A stretch of 64,000 bases of DNA from Limnoperna fortunei (lineage: Eukaryota; Mollusca; Bivalvia; Mytilida; Modiolidae), in assembly GCA_944474755.1 (NCBI GenBank), contig OX104114.1, positions 23,521,220-23,585,219 on the forward strand, read 5' to 3'. How positions within the stretch are numbered: the first letter of the stretch is position 1; each line of letters starts with the position of its first letter. A model generated the notes under the pieces. The model was not told where the DNA came from, did not search any database, and saw only the letters and a list, made by a program, of their open reading frames with translations. A program made the position numbers and the translations under genes. Shown in pieces: positions 35,037 to 47,330 of the stretch.

Positions 35037-35714
35037 TTACAGTGGGTTTTTTTTGCCTACAGCTATGGCTTGAAATTTTTCTGGGTTAACCTGCATGTGA
35101 TTATTATTAAACCATTGTATTAAGTCTTTACTTTCTACCTCTAGAGTTTTAATTACATCTTGAAAATCATTACTGCTATATGAGAGTGTATTGTCATCTG
35201 CATAATTGTATAAATAAGATTTTGACACAAAGTGAAAGATATCGTTCATAAAAATGTTAAACAGTACCGGTCCTAGAATTGATCCTTGGGGAACCCCTTT
35301 GTAAATATTTAGAAATGAACTATATTCTGAGCCAATTTTAACACACTGTTTCCTGTTGCTTAAGTAACTTTTTAAAAGTGTGAGGGCTTCTTTAGATAAA
35401 CCATAGTTTTCAAGTTTCAGAAGGAGAAGGTTATGAGGCAGACAGTCGAACGCTTTTGAGTGTTCCATTAATATTGCAGCGATATATTTATTATCGTCTA
35501 GGGCTATGCACCAATCTTCTGTAATTTTAATTAAAATATCCTGGCAACTGTAACCTGGTCTAAAAGCAGATAAATACATATGAAATTTGGATTCAAAGAA
35601 ATCATGTATTTGTATGTCTATAGCTTTTTCAAAAAGTTTGGAGATAGTTGGTAGAACACTAACTGGTCGATAATTATCTTTAAGTAATGTGCTGTTTTTT
35701 ATGTATTGGTACAA
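35037..35714 (-). pseudogene. LINE reverse transcriptase
   Basis: 225 open codons with the LINE RT motifs in order: NYRPVSVLPTISKLFEKAI, LSAFRPGYSCQD, a region with FDCLPHNLLLLKL, GVPQGSILGPVLFNIF, and the catalytic YADD in LYNYADDNTLSY, then NPEKFQA. It primes cDNA synthesis at a nicked target. A small oddity is EHSKAFDCL, where DLSKAFD is usual, so the first catalytic aspartate region is altered (Asp is kept in AFD). Confidence 0.92.
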
Positions 35715-35759
35715 CTTGTGCTATTTTAAGTTTATCTGGGAAAAAGATGTCTCTAGAGA

Positions 35760-36483
35760 TTAACTGATTAGTTTTTTGATTGGTGTTTTTATAACTGGGA
35801 CTGCTATCTTGATAATTTTAGTTGATATTTCATCTATACCAGTGGCTTTCTTTACACTAAGTTTCATAATTTGTTTCTCAATAAAATGTTCAGTAATAGG
35901 TTTAAAGTATAATTGTTGCATATGAGTTACAGTATCCTTATTTACATTAAGTGTCTCATTTATGTTTACGTTTCTTATTGATGCTTTTGCGTTTTCAGAT
36001 TTAGTAAATTCATTGATCTTTGTAATACTACGGTGATTGTTATCTTTAGAGATTGACCCTTTTCCTATGTCTTTAGCTACATTTATAAAAAAAATCATTA
36101 AAGATGTTACTAATTTCTACTTGATCTGTTAATATTTTTTATTGTATCATAATATTTGTATCATGAAGACAACCTTTGTTAGTTTTAATAGTTGGCCAAA
36201 AATGTTTGTTTTTGGGTCCACCAATACATCTTTCAATAAAATAGTGCAGCACTGATTCACGTTTTAACTAAATTTTTCTCTGCATCCTATATTCCTCCCA
36301 TGATTTATTATCTCTATATCTTTTGTAATTATTATGAAGCATTCTTTTTTTATAAACAGCTTTCCTTAACCTACTATTCATGAAAGTTGCAGGGGTCCTA
36401 ACAACATTTCTACATTTTACTGGTACATGTTTATTAAATACTTTCATTAAGGTTTTTTTTAGATTCATATGATTGATTGACAT
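35760..36483 (-). pseudogene. LINE linker between endonuclease and RT, broken
   Basis: Two overlapping broken frames: one with HVPVKCRNVVRTPATFMNS and KRYRDNKSWEEYR (36268-36483), one with VKKATGIDEISTKIIKIA (35760-36098). Both are typical of the region just before the RT in CR1/jockey-like elements (K-x-G-x-DGI-like). Confidence 0.75.
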
Positions 36484-37483
36484 CTATAATCGTTTCTGTC
36501 TGAAAGTCTATATTTCTTAGATCTTCCAGAAAATTATCAGAATTAAAATGTTTAGAACTTCTAAATTTCTTTTGTTTATTACTTAAATGTGGAGTATCAC
36601 ATTTGAATTGTACTGCGATAAGATTGTGGCAGTCACTTAAACTAGTACCAAAATTGCACGTGTTATTACACAAATTTGGTTTATTGGTAAGGATGACATC
36701 TACTAAACTTGGGTCAGAGACAAAAACATGTAGGGTCTTTAATTGAATTTGTCATGTCAAAAATATCACATATATCTTTCAAGGCACTATATCTCTCTAA
36801 TTTAGATAATCATAATTTAAATCTCGCAAAAACATAAAATTATCATAATTGCAGGTTATTTTATCTATATGATTTGTCATGTCCTCAGAAAAATGTGTAT
36901 CAGTCATAGATGGTGTTTTAAAAGCTCCACATATAAACCATTTTCTTTTATTCCTAATAATTTCTATACCTATTGATTCTATAGCTTCAAATTCAAGTTC
37001 TTTCTTTCTTTTTCCAGCTATGTCGGATCTTTCAAATATACAGCTATATCTCCTCCATTGGCTGCCCGGTCAGCTCTCCATAAGGTGTAATTATCAACTC
37101 TGAATTGACTGTCTACAAAAGAGTTATCTATTTTTGTTTCTGTTATAAATAACATGTCAACAGTACCTTTTTGTAGTAATTCTTTGATGTGAGATATTTT
37201 ATTTTAGATTGTTAATATTCAAATATGCACATATAAATTTCTTTGTATGTTTTTTCCTCATTTCTGAGAGTTCCTCAAAAATATCATATTCATATTCACT
37301 ATCACTTGCAGATGAGGTTGGTTTTGATGTAGAGTTGATGGAGTAGTATTCCAAGTAATTTATATTGACACATACATGAGGTAGATGTTGGTTCTCATCA
37401 CATTTTTGCTTAAAGAAAGAGTCAATAAAATTCAGTAGTCTATCTATACAGACCTCGCAGTAAAGTTTCATCTGAATTTTCAA
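36434..37483 (-). pseudogene. LINE apurinic endonuclease-type domain, broken
   Basis: Reads ICAYLNINNLK, then after a stop ISHIKELL, VDMLFITETKID, DNYTLWRADRAANGGDIAVYL. A segment with the GDLN motif altered to RDLN follows (MFLRDLNYD). The C-terminal catalytic region is VILTNKPNL...LSDCHNLIAVQF. These are the known motifs of the endonuclease that nicks target DNA. Stops and shifts make it non-functional. Confidence 0.85.
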
Positions 37484-37598
37484 GAATACGGTATTCTTCT
37501 GTAGTTAATAGTGTACATTTAAGATGCACCCATATATCACAAAAATCGCATTGAATTGCCTTTTGGTTAGATTTAACAGGTTTAGCACACTTTTGACA
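37450..37598 (-). pseudogene. PHD-like zinc finger in the LINE protein
   Basis: Cysteines and histidine in C4HC3 order: CQKC, then CDFC, WVHLKC, and YCEVC after a small frameshift near 37465. The signature NQKAIQCDFCDIWVHLKC matches PHD fingers seen at the N-terminus of many invertebrate LINE proteins. PHD fingers often bind histone tails, so it may help target insertion, but that is inference. The shift is a deletion of one or two bases. Confidence 0.75.
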
Positions 37599-37610
37599 TG
37601 GAAATTTAAT

Positions 37611-37634
37611 TGGCCCTGGATTTACCTCAATGTC
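37611..37634 (-). other. 2A-like ribosome-skipping motif in the LINE
   Basis: Encodes DIEVNPGP, a full match to D-[VI]-E-x-N-P-G-P, preceded by a hydrophobic stretch (FYLLQLLILSV) as is usual. In known 2A sequences the last Gly-Pro bond is not made and translation continues. Here it would separate a short leader from the PHD/endonuclease/RT protein. Confidence 0.85.
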
Positions 37635-37780
37635 AACGCTAAGTATAAGTAGTTGCAGCAGGTAAAAAGGTTTAAGATAAGAGTCATTTAAATTATCAGC
37701 TGTTGTTTGTTTACATACTGACGTTCTTAATTTCCGGTTATACAGTCGGTATAAACGTTCGTCTTTAACAAGATGAGATT

Positions 37781-38697
37781 ATTGTTTAGTGGGGAAAATT
37801 GTAGCTCCTCTTGAAGATGACATGAAACAAGAAGATTTACATTGTTGGAACAAAATGGCGTCGGTATAATGAAAAACACGTCCACCAAACATGCAAAAAT
37901 AGATTATCAATTAATCAATCTGTCAAGCCTTTTAATGATTTCAGTAACAATTTTTGTCATAGACAGATTGGTCTTTTACAAACTGTGATTTGTTTTGATC
38001 TAAAAGCAGATATTTGAATCTAGTTTTGATGTGCTTTGAGTAAAGCAAAGTGAAATAATTTCTTTTAATTAAAGTTAGCTTACAGTATTGCATGAAAGCA
38101 ATGGAGTGAAAAGAGATCTAGATTCTTCAGTATCAAGAGCTGTGACATCATGTTACGACTTATGACAAACACCTATGATGACTAAATTTTTATTTTCAGT
38201 TATTTTCTTAATGTTTTGGACGAGAACGTCTTTCTTGTCACTGGGAAAGATTGTAGTTATTTATAATAAATTGTTTATTTATGTCCGGAACGACATGTGA
38301 CAGGGTATATTTTTTATACATTTTATTATTTTATTTTGTGATATATTACTTCCGAGTGATGTTAGATGTCTCAGCTCTTGTGGATAGTCGAGGTTGTTAA
38401 ACATCTTTAATAGTATCATCATCAATGGATGTATCATCATTTTTATCTGAAGCATCATGTTGTTCGTGTGATTGTTTAACCCTGAACCTCACGAAATCTA
38501 ATGTGATGGAGCACCCTCCGGTCCAGAATCATGCACACTGGTGCGGTCCTGATCGTCGTCAGCGTTACCAGTTGCGCTTTCCTCGCCATCAACTGATGTC
38601 TCATCAATGTCAATATACAGCATACACCAATGATTAGTTCTCACTCGCTGTCCGTTTGTACGTCAATAAGAGTAGGTGCAGTCTTATATGCCATTAG
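37781..38697. other. Intergenic, no feature seen
   Basis: Between the LINE 5' end and the second Ty3/gypsy. I looked for an LTR matching the right side of that element and found none. Confidence 0.35.
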
Positions 38698-39764
38698 CTA
38701 TTGTCTGCTAGTTCTTGGCTTATGAACTGGCTTTGCTGAAGTCTTGATCTCTTCAATCAGTTCCTCATTGATGCAGTAAGTTGTTTCTATGGAGTTTCTT
38801 TTCTTATCAAGGATCACGAATGGGTGCTTATCCCACTTGTCCTGCAGTTTACGTGTACCATCAAAAGCAAGAACCCTCACTACAACTCGATCTACTTTGT
38901 GCAATATTGTTCCTTTTACTCGATTGTCGTACGATTTCTTCTCCCTTTCTTGAGCGTTGGTAGCTGCTGTAGATGCTAAATCGTGGACTGTTTTCAACTT
39001 TGTCTTTAAATCTTCCACATAATTCGTCATGTGTTTTCTTTCACCTGGACTCCGATGGCAAACGCCGAATCCGCTGCTTACTTTGGATCCCGACCAAGCA
39101 TACCCTGGAACGGTGAGTATGAAGTACTGTTATGCATAGTGGGTTCAGTTGTGGGCGTGCACAATCGCGGCGATATACGTCTTCCAGTCTCTTTTCTTGT
39201 CCTTTTCCAGGTTCCTAACATGTTGATCAAAGTCCGATTTAAATCTTTCACACTGACCATTTCCCTAACGGAGAAAAGGTGTTATACGACTCTCAAAGTT
39301 GGTACCCTGATCTTTATGAATCCATGCTGGCAAGCCACAATGCACCACGAAGTTTTTGAAGAAGACCTCAGCGGTTGTTCTTGCTGTTTCGTAGGGATCG
39401 CTTGTGCGTACCTAGTGAAGTGATCAATTATGACTAGCACAGGTTGAAATCCGTTTTTTGATATTTCTTGTTTAAGGAAATCCATACAGACAATTTCCTT
39501 GGGTTACGTAGACACAATACTATGCAAGGGAGCCGTCTCTGTCGTTGGAGTCTTTCACCATATGCATCTTGGACATTGCTGGATCCATTCCTCTAAGCCC
39601 ATCGTCATTATATGGCAATAAAATATATCTTCAATCAATGATGTTGTTCGGTCTCTTCCCTGGTGATCTATGTTGTGCAAGGAATGTACAACTATGGAAA
39701 CATGCTGGTAATAAGATCTTTTTCTTAATAATCTCGATGGTCGTTTAATATAATACTTCTCCAA
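38698..39764 (-). pseudogene. Ty3/gypsy 2 integrase, broken
   Basis: Pieces in order: finger end (LHNIDHQGRDRTTSL...CPRCIW, 39555-39764), core LVIIDHFTRYAQAIPTKQQE (39282-39485), a piece with LNRTLINMLGTW (39078-39260), and the C-terminal HKVDRVVVRVLAFDGTRKL and PKPRTSRQ-like end (38698-39030). The frame changes between each piece. Confidence 0.82.
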
Positions 39765-40059
39765 TAAAGGTTAACTTTGCAAAGTTGGTAAACAGAGCGC
39801 TGTGGGATGGAGACTATGGTATGTCTTGCTTTCGTGGTTTCAACTTTTTGGTGACACGGTCAAACCAGAACCTGATAACAAGAGCCTTTAACTTTTCTTC
39901 CTTAATGCTGACTCGAAGATCTTCGAATACATCCGGGATCACACCTAGCAGATCAGAATTCTGGGCGATGGTTTTAAAATATGACAAAATCTACTGCTTA
40001 TGACTGTTGCTTTGGTGAGTATTTTTACTTCCTCTGCTTCAATGTTGTCAGATTATGAT

Positions 40060-40600
40060 TTGTTGTTGATACCACGTAATTTGGGTAAGCTATTAGCGTC
40101 GACGTTGCTCTTGCCGGGTCTGTACTTGATGTCGAAACTATACTGAAAAAGCGCTGATATATACCGATGTCCTTTGGCATCTAATTTAGCATCTAGTTCG
40201 CAGTTGTCAGTGCGTACGTCAGCGTGTTAGTATCGGTCATGACCGTAAATTTCTGGCTTATAATGTAATCTTGATCTTCTCGGTGACTGCCCACATCATT
40301 GCCATGAATTCTTGCTTATGGACTAGGTAGTTCTGTTCTTTTCGCTTTTCGATAAACCTTTGCTGGCATAGACTATCACTCGTTGTTTTTTATTCCTTGA
40401 ATCTGGTAAAGTACAGCTTGAAGTCCTTTCTAGATGGCATCAGTGTGTAACTCAAAGGGTTGGTCTTGATCAGGAAAACTAAGTATTGGAGGCGAAGATC
40501 GATGGTTCTTAAGCTGTTAAAACGCTATTTCCATTCTTCGTTCCATTCCCAATGTCACTGTTGTTTATTCTTGGTCTTGATATCCTTGAGAAATCCTTAA
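40060..40600 (-). pseudogene. Ty3/gypsy 2 RNase H remnant
   Basis: In broken frames: QPFELHTDA, VLYQIQGI, FTVMTDTNTLTYALTTA and STDPARATS (frame-shifted from RPGKSN). Several stops and shifts. Confidence 0.72.
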
Positions 40601-40825
40601 TGACCTTCCTGTAGTACCCAACAAACCCTAGGAAATGGCGTTATTCTTTTGGCGTAAATGGTCTGGGCTAGTTAACATCTTGGGAAATCTTGTCTGGGTC
40701 AGATTCTACCCCTTACTCTGACACAATGTTGCCTATATATTTAACCTTCTTTCCAGAAGACACAGCACTTCTTTTGACAAAGCTTAATGCCTACTTCTCT
40801 GAGTCATTGAAAAACTCGCTGTCGA

Positions 40826-41524
40826 TCAAGATCTTTTTCTGGAAGTCCAGATGAAAATGTCATCCTGGTAAATAAAACATATATTGTGTGTGTCTCCGAT
40901 GATTTCCTCCATCATATATTGATATGTCGCTAGTGAGTTTACCATCCCGAAAGGGATTATGTTGAACTCAGAGAAACAAAGAGGTCCCACTGTAAAGGCT
41001 GTCCAAGTCTTATGATCCTTATTTATCTCAACCTGATAGTATCCAGATTTCATGTCCAGTACTGTAAATAGTGTTTCCTCACAGAGAGTCTGGATTTCCT
41101 CGATCATTGGCAGTGTGTTTGAATCTCTTGTTGTTCAGTTGCCAGTAATCCAGATACATGCGCGGCGCAGCTTGCCGTCTTTCTTATTCAAAACGACTAC
41201 ATTTGAAGATCATGGAGTGTGTTATCGTCTAATGATCCCAGCTGATAATAATTGTTGCAGATGGTTCCTTGCTTCATCTAACATTGAAGGTTGTATACGC
41301 CGATGTCGTTGTTTAAACGGAATGTTGACTGTCAAATCGATGTGGTGCTTTACTAAAACTGTGTACCCTCGTGTTTCCTCGCGTAAATCCTCTGTAAATA
41401 AAGTATCATTTGGTAAGTTTATTTCTTTGAAGAGATCAAAAGTTTTGTCATCTGCTTTTTTTTTCTTGCGTAACCTGAACTGGCTGCAGCTCACAAAGAA
41501 GTGCTTTAGGTGATATCGTAACAT
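40826..41524 (-). pseudogene. Ty3/gypsy 2 reverse transcriptase, two fragments
   Basis: The N-terminal fragment (41222-41524) has FTEDLREETRGYTVLVKHHI and the HLQQLLSAGIIRR element. The core fragment (40826-41107) has TLFTVLDMKSGYYQVEI (first catalytic Asp), PFGMVNSLATYQYMM, and CFIYQDDIFIW. The active-site box is YQDD rather than the common Y[VLI]DD. A frameshift and short gap separate the fragments. Confidence 0.85.
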
Positions 41525-41859
41525 GTCTTGTTGAGATATTCGAAACTACAACTGGTATGGTATCCCTGTTATTGTAATTATAAAAGATAACTGCTGCTAC
41601 GATGTACATGTCTGCTGGTATCGACGTTGTTGGTTCTCTGCAACATTACGATGATTGATGGGTATTGCAACTTCTTTTCAATGTAACCTTTTATCATCAC
41701 TTCGGTGTTTACAAGTATGGTCTAGATTCTGCTGACAGTGCTAGTCTGTTTTGTTGTTTCTGTAGTTCCTTGTTTCGCAGTTTGATACATCGAAATGCAA
41801 TTTAGTACCGTGAATGAAGATTCGCATCTTGCAGAAATCGTTGTCCGTTTTCCTGATTA

Positions 41860-42240
41860 ATGTCGTTCATTACTTCAGACAAAATGTTGGTAGCAATCAA
41901 TAAAGGGACTTGTCTATTGTATTCACTATCAGGAATAATAAGGAAAACGCTGTCTCTTGTTGGTAGCTGACCCTGGTAATTCTAGTCCTGCTTCTATAAA
42001 ACCAAGATAAGGCATTGCCTTTCCATCAGCACAATCGATGCTGAGACGGAAGCTGAGTGATTTTACAGGTGTAGTTGATAGATGTCTGTAATAAAAGCTC
42101 TAGCTGATCGTATAAACTGTTGACCCAGTATTAAGCAATTCTGTAGCAATTATTCCGCTGACAACAACAGATACTTCATTTGGAAAGCAAATAAATCCAC
42201 GGTTGTAACAAGTCCTATCTGAGTAAATGTATTTTAAGAA
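41860..42240 (-). pseudogene. Ty3/gypsy 2 aspartic protease remnant
   Basis: Reads IIATELLNTGSTVYTI, then a stop, then a decayed body (VKSLSFRLSIDCADGKAMPYLGFIE, in pieces of one frame). The active-site DTGS is NTGS (codon at 42130-42132), which would abolish catalysis. Confidence 0.65.
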
Positions 42241-42323
42241 AGCATTTCATTTGTCTCGTCTTCTCTTATATCACGTCTGTTTTAGCCTTGTTAGTATCCC
42301 TTCGAGACGCATTGCCCGTGACA

Positions 42324-42760
42324 CTACATCTTCGTCGTCCTGTTGTCGTGCTCTATATAACGGACAAAAGAGGGCTTCAGGTGGATAACAGACCCGTAGA
42401 TACTATTCAACTTATCAGTTATGCCATTTATGTTTGATGTTGGAACAAGGCGCATAAGGATCCTGTTGGATTCTCCTCTAAGTGATGTCCGAATGGCCAA
42501 CTTAATGGTATCATGTGTATTTCCGTATTTCACAAAGAATTTAACTTAAATTCGCCATAGATAATAAGGTCTTCCAGTTGTCTCATCTCCGGAAAATGTA
42601 GATATGCGTGGAAGGTAAGCATCAAGTACATCATCATCAGCTTCCCTTGTTCTATCAAGATCTTAAAATCAGCAAGTGTCTTTGTTGAAGGTCTTAAATG
42701 CATATCCTTGAAAACGTGGACAATGTTGTTTATTTCATCCTTTGATAAGTAATCCGACAT
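42324..42760 (-). pseudogene. Ty3/gypsy 2 gag
   Basis: An ATG at 42760 opens MSDYLSKDEINNIVHVFKDM, a helical gag-like start. A second fragment (42324-42533) has a gag middle (IRTSLRGESNRILMRL, ITDKLNSIYGSV). The two are separated by a frame change near 42530. Confidence 0.65.
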
Positions 42761-42799
42761 TATGGTGTTATGGCAAGTATCCTTTGGTAAGTATATGTA

Positions 42800-43140
42800 A
42801 AATATCTTAAAATCAAATCACTTTCAAATAAAAAAAATTAAGGAAATGAAATAACCATGCAGTTAAGTATATGTACATGAATATGGAGTTATGTTTATGC
42901 AAAAGAAGAAATAATATCTGGAAAAGAAAAAAATATTAATATGTCTACAAAAGAAATAAACATGCAGTTAATATCTGCAAGAGAAACAAGCATGCAGTTA
43001 ATATCTGAAAGAGGAATAAAAATATCTTTTAAAAAATGAACCCGATGTATATTTATAATAAAAATAAACATGCAATTAAGTTTGTACAAAAGAACCAACA
43101 TGCAACTATGTACCTACAATAAAATAAATATCTGAAATGG
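42800..43140. repeat. Tandem-repeat leader upstream of the Ty3/gypsy 2 gag
   Basis: Repeated ACATGCAGTTAATATCTG-like units (best near 42957-43013) and degenerate relatives up to 43140. Same position relative to gag as the repeats in the leader of the first Ty3/gypsy, but a different sequence. Confidence 0.6.
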
Positions 43141-46100
43141 AAACAAAAATATCAGCAGACTAATATCTGTTGAGAGAAATAACCCATGCAATTATAAATC
43201 TAAACTCTAAAGCAATACTCAAATAAGGTATGCTAAACACTACTGCCTATATACAATATAACATGACTTACCTGTTAGCATGGATTGTTCCCTTGTCTCT
43301 GTTGTACCTAAAGAAACTACACACAATAACGTACTCACCAAATAAACGTGTGCAGTTTGTAGCTTTACAGAGCACGTGTAACTATTTAGTAATAAATATG
43401 ACTTTATGTAATATATATTTGCTACTGTGATATCAAATGGATATGTGAAACTACTACTTAAATAACACTGGTACTGCTTCTGAAATTAAAAGATATTAAG
43501 CAAATATTATATACTAAATATATATTAAATACTAAATCTGGTTTGCGAACTATCAACTGAAATTGAAAAAAGTTCAAGATCCAATCAATCGAAGACAAAG
43601 AACAAAGGTAATTAAACTACCAGCAAAAGTCAAAATGTCAACATCAAACAATATATCTTTCCACAATAAAGATTTGTATCAGTCAGTTAGCACTATACCT
43701 ACCTTCTATATCCGTGTTTCGTGGACCTATTGTGTTTTATACTTACTCCACAAGAGTTCACGTGAATGCAAATTAAATTTCTCTTCTCAGAATTGAACTA
43801 CGAGTTACCTACCTTGTCCTTGCCTTACTGCCAACCTACACATGGTTGGGACAGGATAGGCAGTTATGAATCTATTATTATTTTATTATTAAAAAAAACA
43901 ATGTACAATCACAATGGCACTACTACAATGAATATACACAATAATATCATGTATTAATACAATATATACATAAGTACCCATATGTCACTTTAATGTTAAT
44001 TTACTTAAGAAGTTAACGAAAGTAAAAATCTTTACTAATTAGCTAAGTGAACAGTTATGAAAAATAAAATTAAAAACTAGGTTCTTATTTTTCCAATTTG
44101 ACCTAAAAATTTGAAAGCCAAACGGTATTAAAACAAAACAGCAAAGTTTTTAATAGTGACACTCTTTACTTTCACAGACATTTCAAATATACACCAATCA
44201 ATAAAGACTAGAACAATATACACACACACTTAAATTACCCATTAAATGTAATCACTTTAAAAAAATGACTGTCTTTTAATATCAATTTAATAAATGGCAA
44301 CAGTGTCAATGAAGCAATGACCTCGTCAGATTATGATGGCAACTCGATTCACCGCCCGCATTTGGTGCCTTCGATACAGGACCTCTCATCAGTTTTTACA
44401 TCAAGACCATGAGAACATAACAATAACCAATATACAAATATGACTCTTACCAGTATGGAACTGGGTTTAGAACATCCACATTATACAAATCTACATCATT
44501 TCAGGATACAAGTAGATTGAGTCAAGCTCAGGTATCCAGTTAATCAAACTTCTAGGTACAGACTAATAAGGTATTTCAAACTTTCCGAGTTTCTATTCCA
44601 AAATTACTATACAGTTTCAAGTGCAGAAAGTTTACAGTCTCTATATAACTCTAGATTTACTAAACTTTCCATGATCACTTCAAAATCCAGTTTTTCCAAT
44701 ATTATGAAAACATGACCACCATGATCAAAATAAGTTATCTAAAAAGGTGCCAAAATTGAGCGATTGAATCTGACTTGATGAAATTAATTAGGTGTGACTA
44801 CTAACACTATACTGTGCTGTACAGGTAGAAAGACCACAACCATGATCAACGAAGTGCGACCAATTATATCTTTTGACAATAAATTACATTCAGTTAAAGT
44901 GGAAAAAAACATAAGATAAATACTAAACTTTACAAGTATTGTATTTTAACAGGCTCTGGAACACTCTTCTGGACAGGAATACAACTGATCTAGTAGGTAT
45001 TTTATTTAGTCTTTACTTATTATTACAAACTGCATATACTCATTAATAAAAAATCACAACACCAATACTTGGTGACTCTCACCCTGACATACTAATATAA
45101 TATACTAATTCTAATAGTCAATAACTCTCCCTTTATTATTTTATAACCAACTTTATTTAAGAGTATTATGAACGCCACCTTCACCTATAGGTACAATCGT
45201 CACACAATATAAATAACTTCACCGTCACGCAAATGAACAACGTCACAGTCATCCAAATTTAAACAACGCCACTGTCCCCCAGAATAGCATCCTGTAACTG
45301 TTTATACTATTTTTTACAACTTGACTCAAATGCTTATGTTATAACTATTTATCCATCTATATTTTATCTTGAAGTGAACAGCTCGAACTACTAATATACC
45401 AACTGTCCGCTAGTAGAGGTTCTTTTTTAGTTTTTATTAACGGAACTGACCAATCAAATAATGCGTTAGCTCATATCCGATCAATATCAACATGTGAAAC
45501 GTCAAAACTTCATCTTCAGCATTCACTATGTTGTATATAAATATCGGATCTTTTCAAAAAAACATAATCATTACTTTGACTTCACTTCTTTCCCGACAGA
45601 ATTATGTTTTTTATAGACTAAGTTAATTAATACTAAACCCTCCAAACAGGTATATTTCGTTCTGTATCTATAATTAGACGGCTTATTATTCTAAAAAAGG
45701 AATCGTCACCCTTGTGGGTGATTCCTTGACAACAATGACAAAATGCATTTATCGTGATAAAAACAACCAGAAACTATCGGTATTGCAGTGATTGGAACTT
45801 ACAAACGAAGAGAAGACAACTCAACACTATTAACATAAAAATTGACAATTATAAATTAACGTTGTATTCGACCATAAACTATGTTCATGGTGCGCTGTGG
45901 GTGACAAAAATTCTGTCACCTATACAGGTACAATTCCATTCATAAAAATGCATACATGTACGGGCATATCTTAGGTTATTGTACAACACACAATATTGAA
46001 GAAATAGCTAGACCACTTCCTACAAACGCAACACCATACATTGCATTATATATGTTTATGCGCAAAAAGGGGGCGGCATTACATTGGCCTCTTCCCTAAG

Positions 46101-46589
46101 GATTTGGCCCCAAATATAAGACCCCGGAACGTAAAAAAAATTGGAGAACGTCACATCTTTTCATCTTTTCCATCTGCTATGAATATAAAAAAAACTATGG
46201 AGACTTCCGAGTATCTGTACATCAGTGCCTCGATTGTACAAGCTAAGGCGATCCTTTTTCTAGAACAAGGTTCTTTTGTACTAATTACAAATGAACACAA
46301 CACACAATAACTACCTTTGTCCAGGCAATGTACAAGTAAACGTAAACTATACTTTCAAGTACAACGGTTCTTAACTGAAAAGGCTTATAACGTAATAAAC
46401 GTAATAAAGTTAACGAAATGAAGCAATTAATTCAATTATTAGGCACAAACAATGTCGAAATTAGGTATAAACAGACAATTATCAAAACATTTTGTTTTGA
46501 CGACTTTTGGAATTGGCATCGGCCATACACAAATTTACAATCATGACAGAAAAACAACATAACAAGTCTTTACATTTTTTAGTCCAATT
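43141..46589. other. AT-rich region, no gene recognised
   Basis: No supported coding sequence. It probably includes the leader and remains of the 5' LTR of Ty3/gypsy 2, but I could not pair an LTR. A stretch near 44338-44365 (minus: GGCACCAAATGCGGGCGG) could be a primer binding site. Open stretches at 46041-46310 and elsewhere lack any family signature. Confidence 0.35.
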
Positions 46590-47330
46590 TAAACCACGCT
46601 GGCTTTTGATCACGCAGATACGATTTCAATTTGTCATGGTGAACAACCTCAGGTTGTGACTTTTGATTCAACTGAATTATATATAAAACGTCTTTAAGCC
46701 TGTTAATACATATGATCCATGCCCAGGCCTCTAAAACTTAGGATTACCACCACCTTCCTTTGATATTGATAATACTACACTTGGTCATCTTTTTGATACA
46801 GTATTTGCTTAATACTATGGTCATAGGACCGTTTCATCGTATCGCTTGCTATATTTAGGTTTTTACGAGCAATGTGATGAACATTTAAAAGTACCATTAC
46901 GAACTCATTAACATAGTCTGGAGCATTTCGACAAGGTTTATCTGTCGGCCATCCAACAACAAATCAAGAGGCAATTTAATTTCTCGGCCAAAAAACATTT
47001 GGGATAGACTTACTTTTGTAGTTTTGGCCTCCTCATTAGGCATCGGCATTGCATGCACAAACTTGGTTAAATAATCACAAATAACCAATACAAACGTATG
47101 ACCACCAGTTGACTTAGGCGGGGACCCATTATATCATTGGCGACTATCTCCATGTGGTCACCAACATTGTATTGACGAATAGATTTTCTTGCAATAAATC
47201 TGGTTATCGTTCTACCAAAGCATTCATCGCATTTCTTCGCCAACTTTCTTCTGTGAATGTTTTTTTACTTGCGACATGTCACTTTGATATTTTATATCTG
47301 ATATCGGTTACCCATTGTGCTTTCGCAGTT
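46590..47330 (-). pseudogene. Ty3/gypsy integrase remnant with internal deletion
   Basis: On the minus strand: CDECFGRTITRFIAR and NVGDHMEIVANDIMGP, then VICDYLTKFVHAMPMPNEEA, a jump to SQMFFGREIKLPLDLLLDG, and the C-terminal end with NQKSQPEVVHHDKLKSYL. The middle of the catalytic core, including the second Asp and Glu, is deleted between EEAKTT and SQMFF. This belongs to a different Ty3/gypsy lineage from the two elements at left. Confidence 0.72.

Larger units (their letters stand above)
33893..37780 (-). mobile_element. APE-type LINE (CR1/jockey-like) with 2A motif and PHD-like finger, defective
   Basis: Minus-strand element. Its 3' end is at the left, marked by a short pentanucleotide repeat tail (TCAAGTCAAGTCAAGT on + at 33893-33908). 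The 5' end near 37780 encodes a leader with a 2A-like DIEVNPGP, then a C4HC3 finger, an apurinic endonuclease-type domain, an RT with YADD and a CR1/jockey-like C-terminal region (YCPLVW, LRLRRLRLLA, AAKLWNELP). Stops and shifts occur at several places, for example after NLK at 37199. The copy is nearly complete but cannot be translated whole. Target duplications were not found. Confidence 0.85.
38698..42760 (-). mobile_element. Ty3/gypsy internal region, second copy, shattered, minus strand
   Basis: In order on the minus strand: gag start, a retropepsin remnant, RT, RNase H, integrase. Every domain is broken by stops or shifts. It appears related to the first Ty3/gypsy (similar gag start, similar PKPRTR-type pol end). 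No LTR pair or target duplication could be found, so the borders given are those of the coding region. It is more decayed than the first copy but retains the RT core that the first lacks. Confidence 0.85.

Noticed and set aside
43141..46589. 5' LTR of the second Ty3/gypsy, with a primer site near 44350
   Set aside because: No matching copy was found left of 38698, so neither the LTR nor the primer site can be supported.
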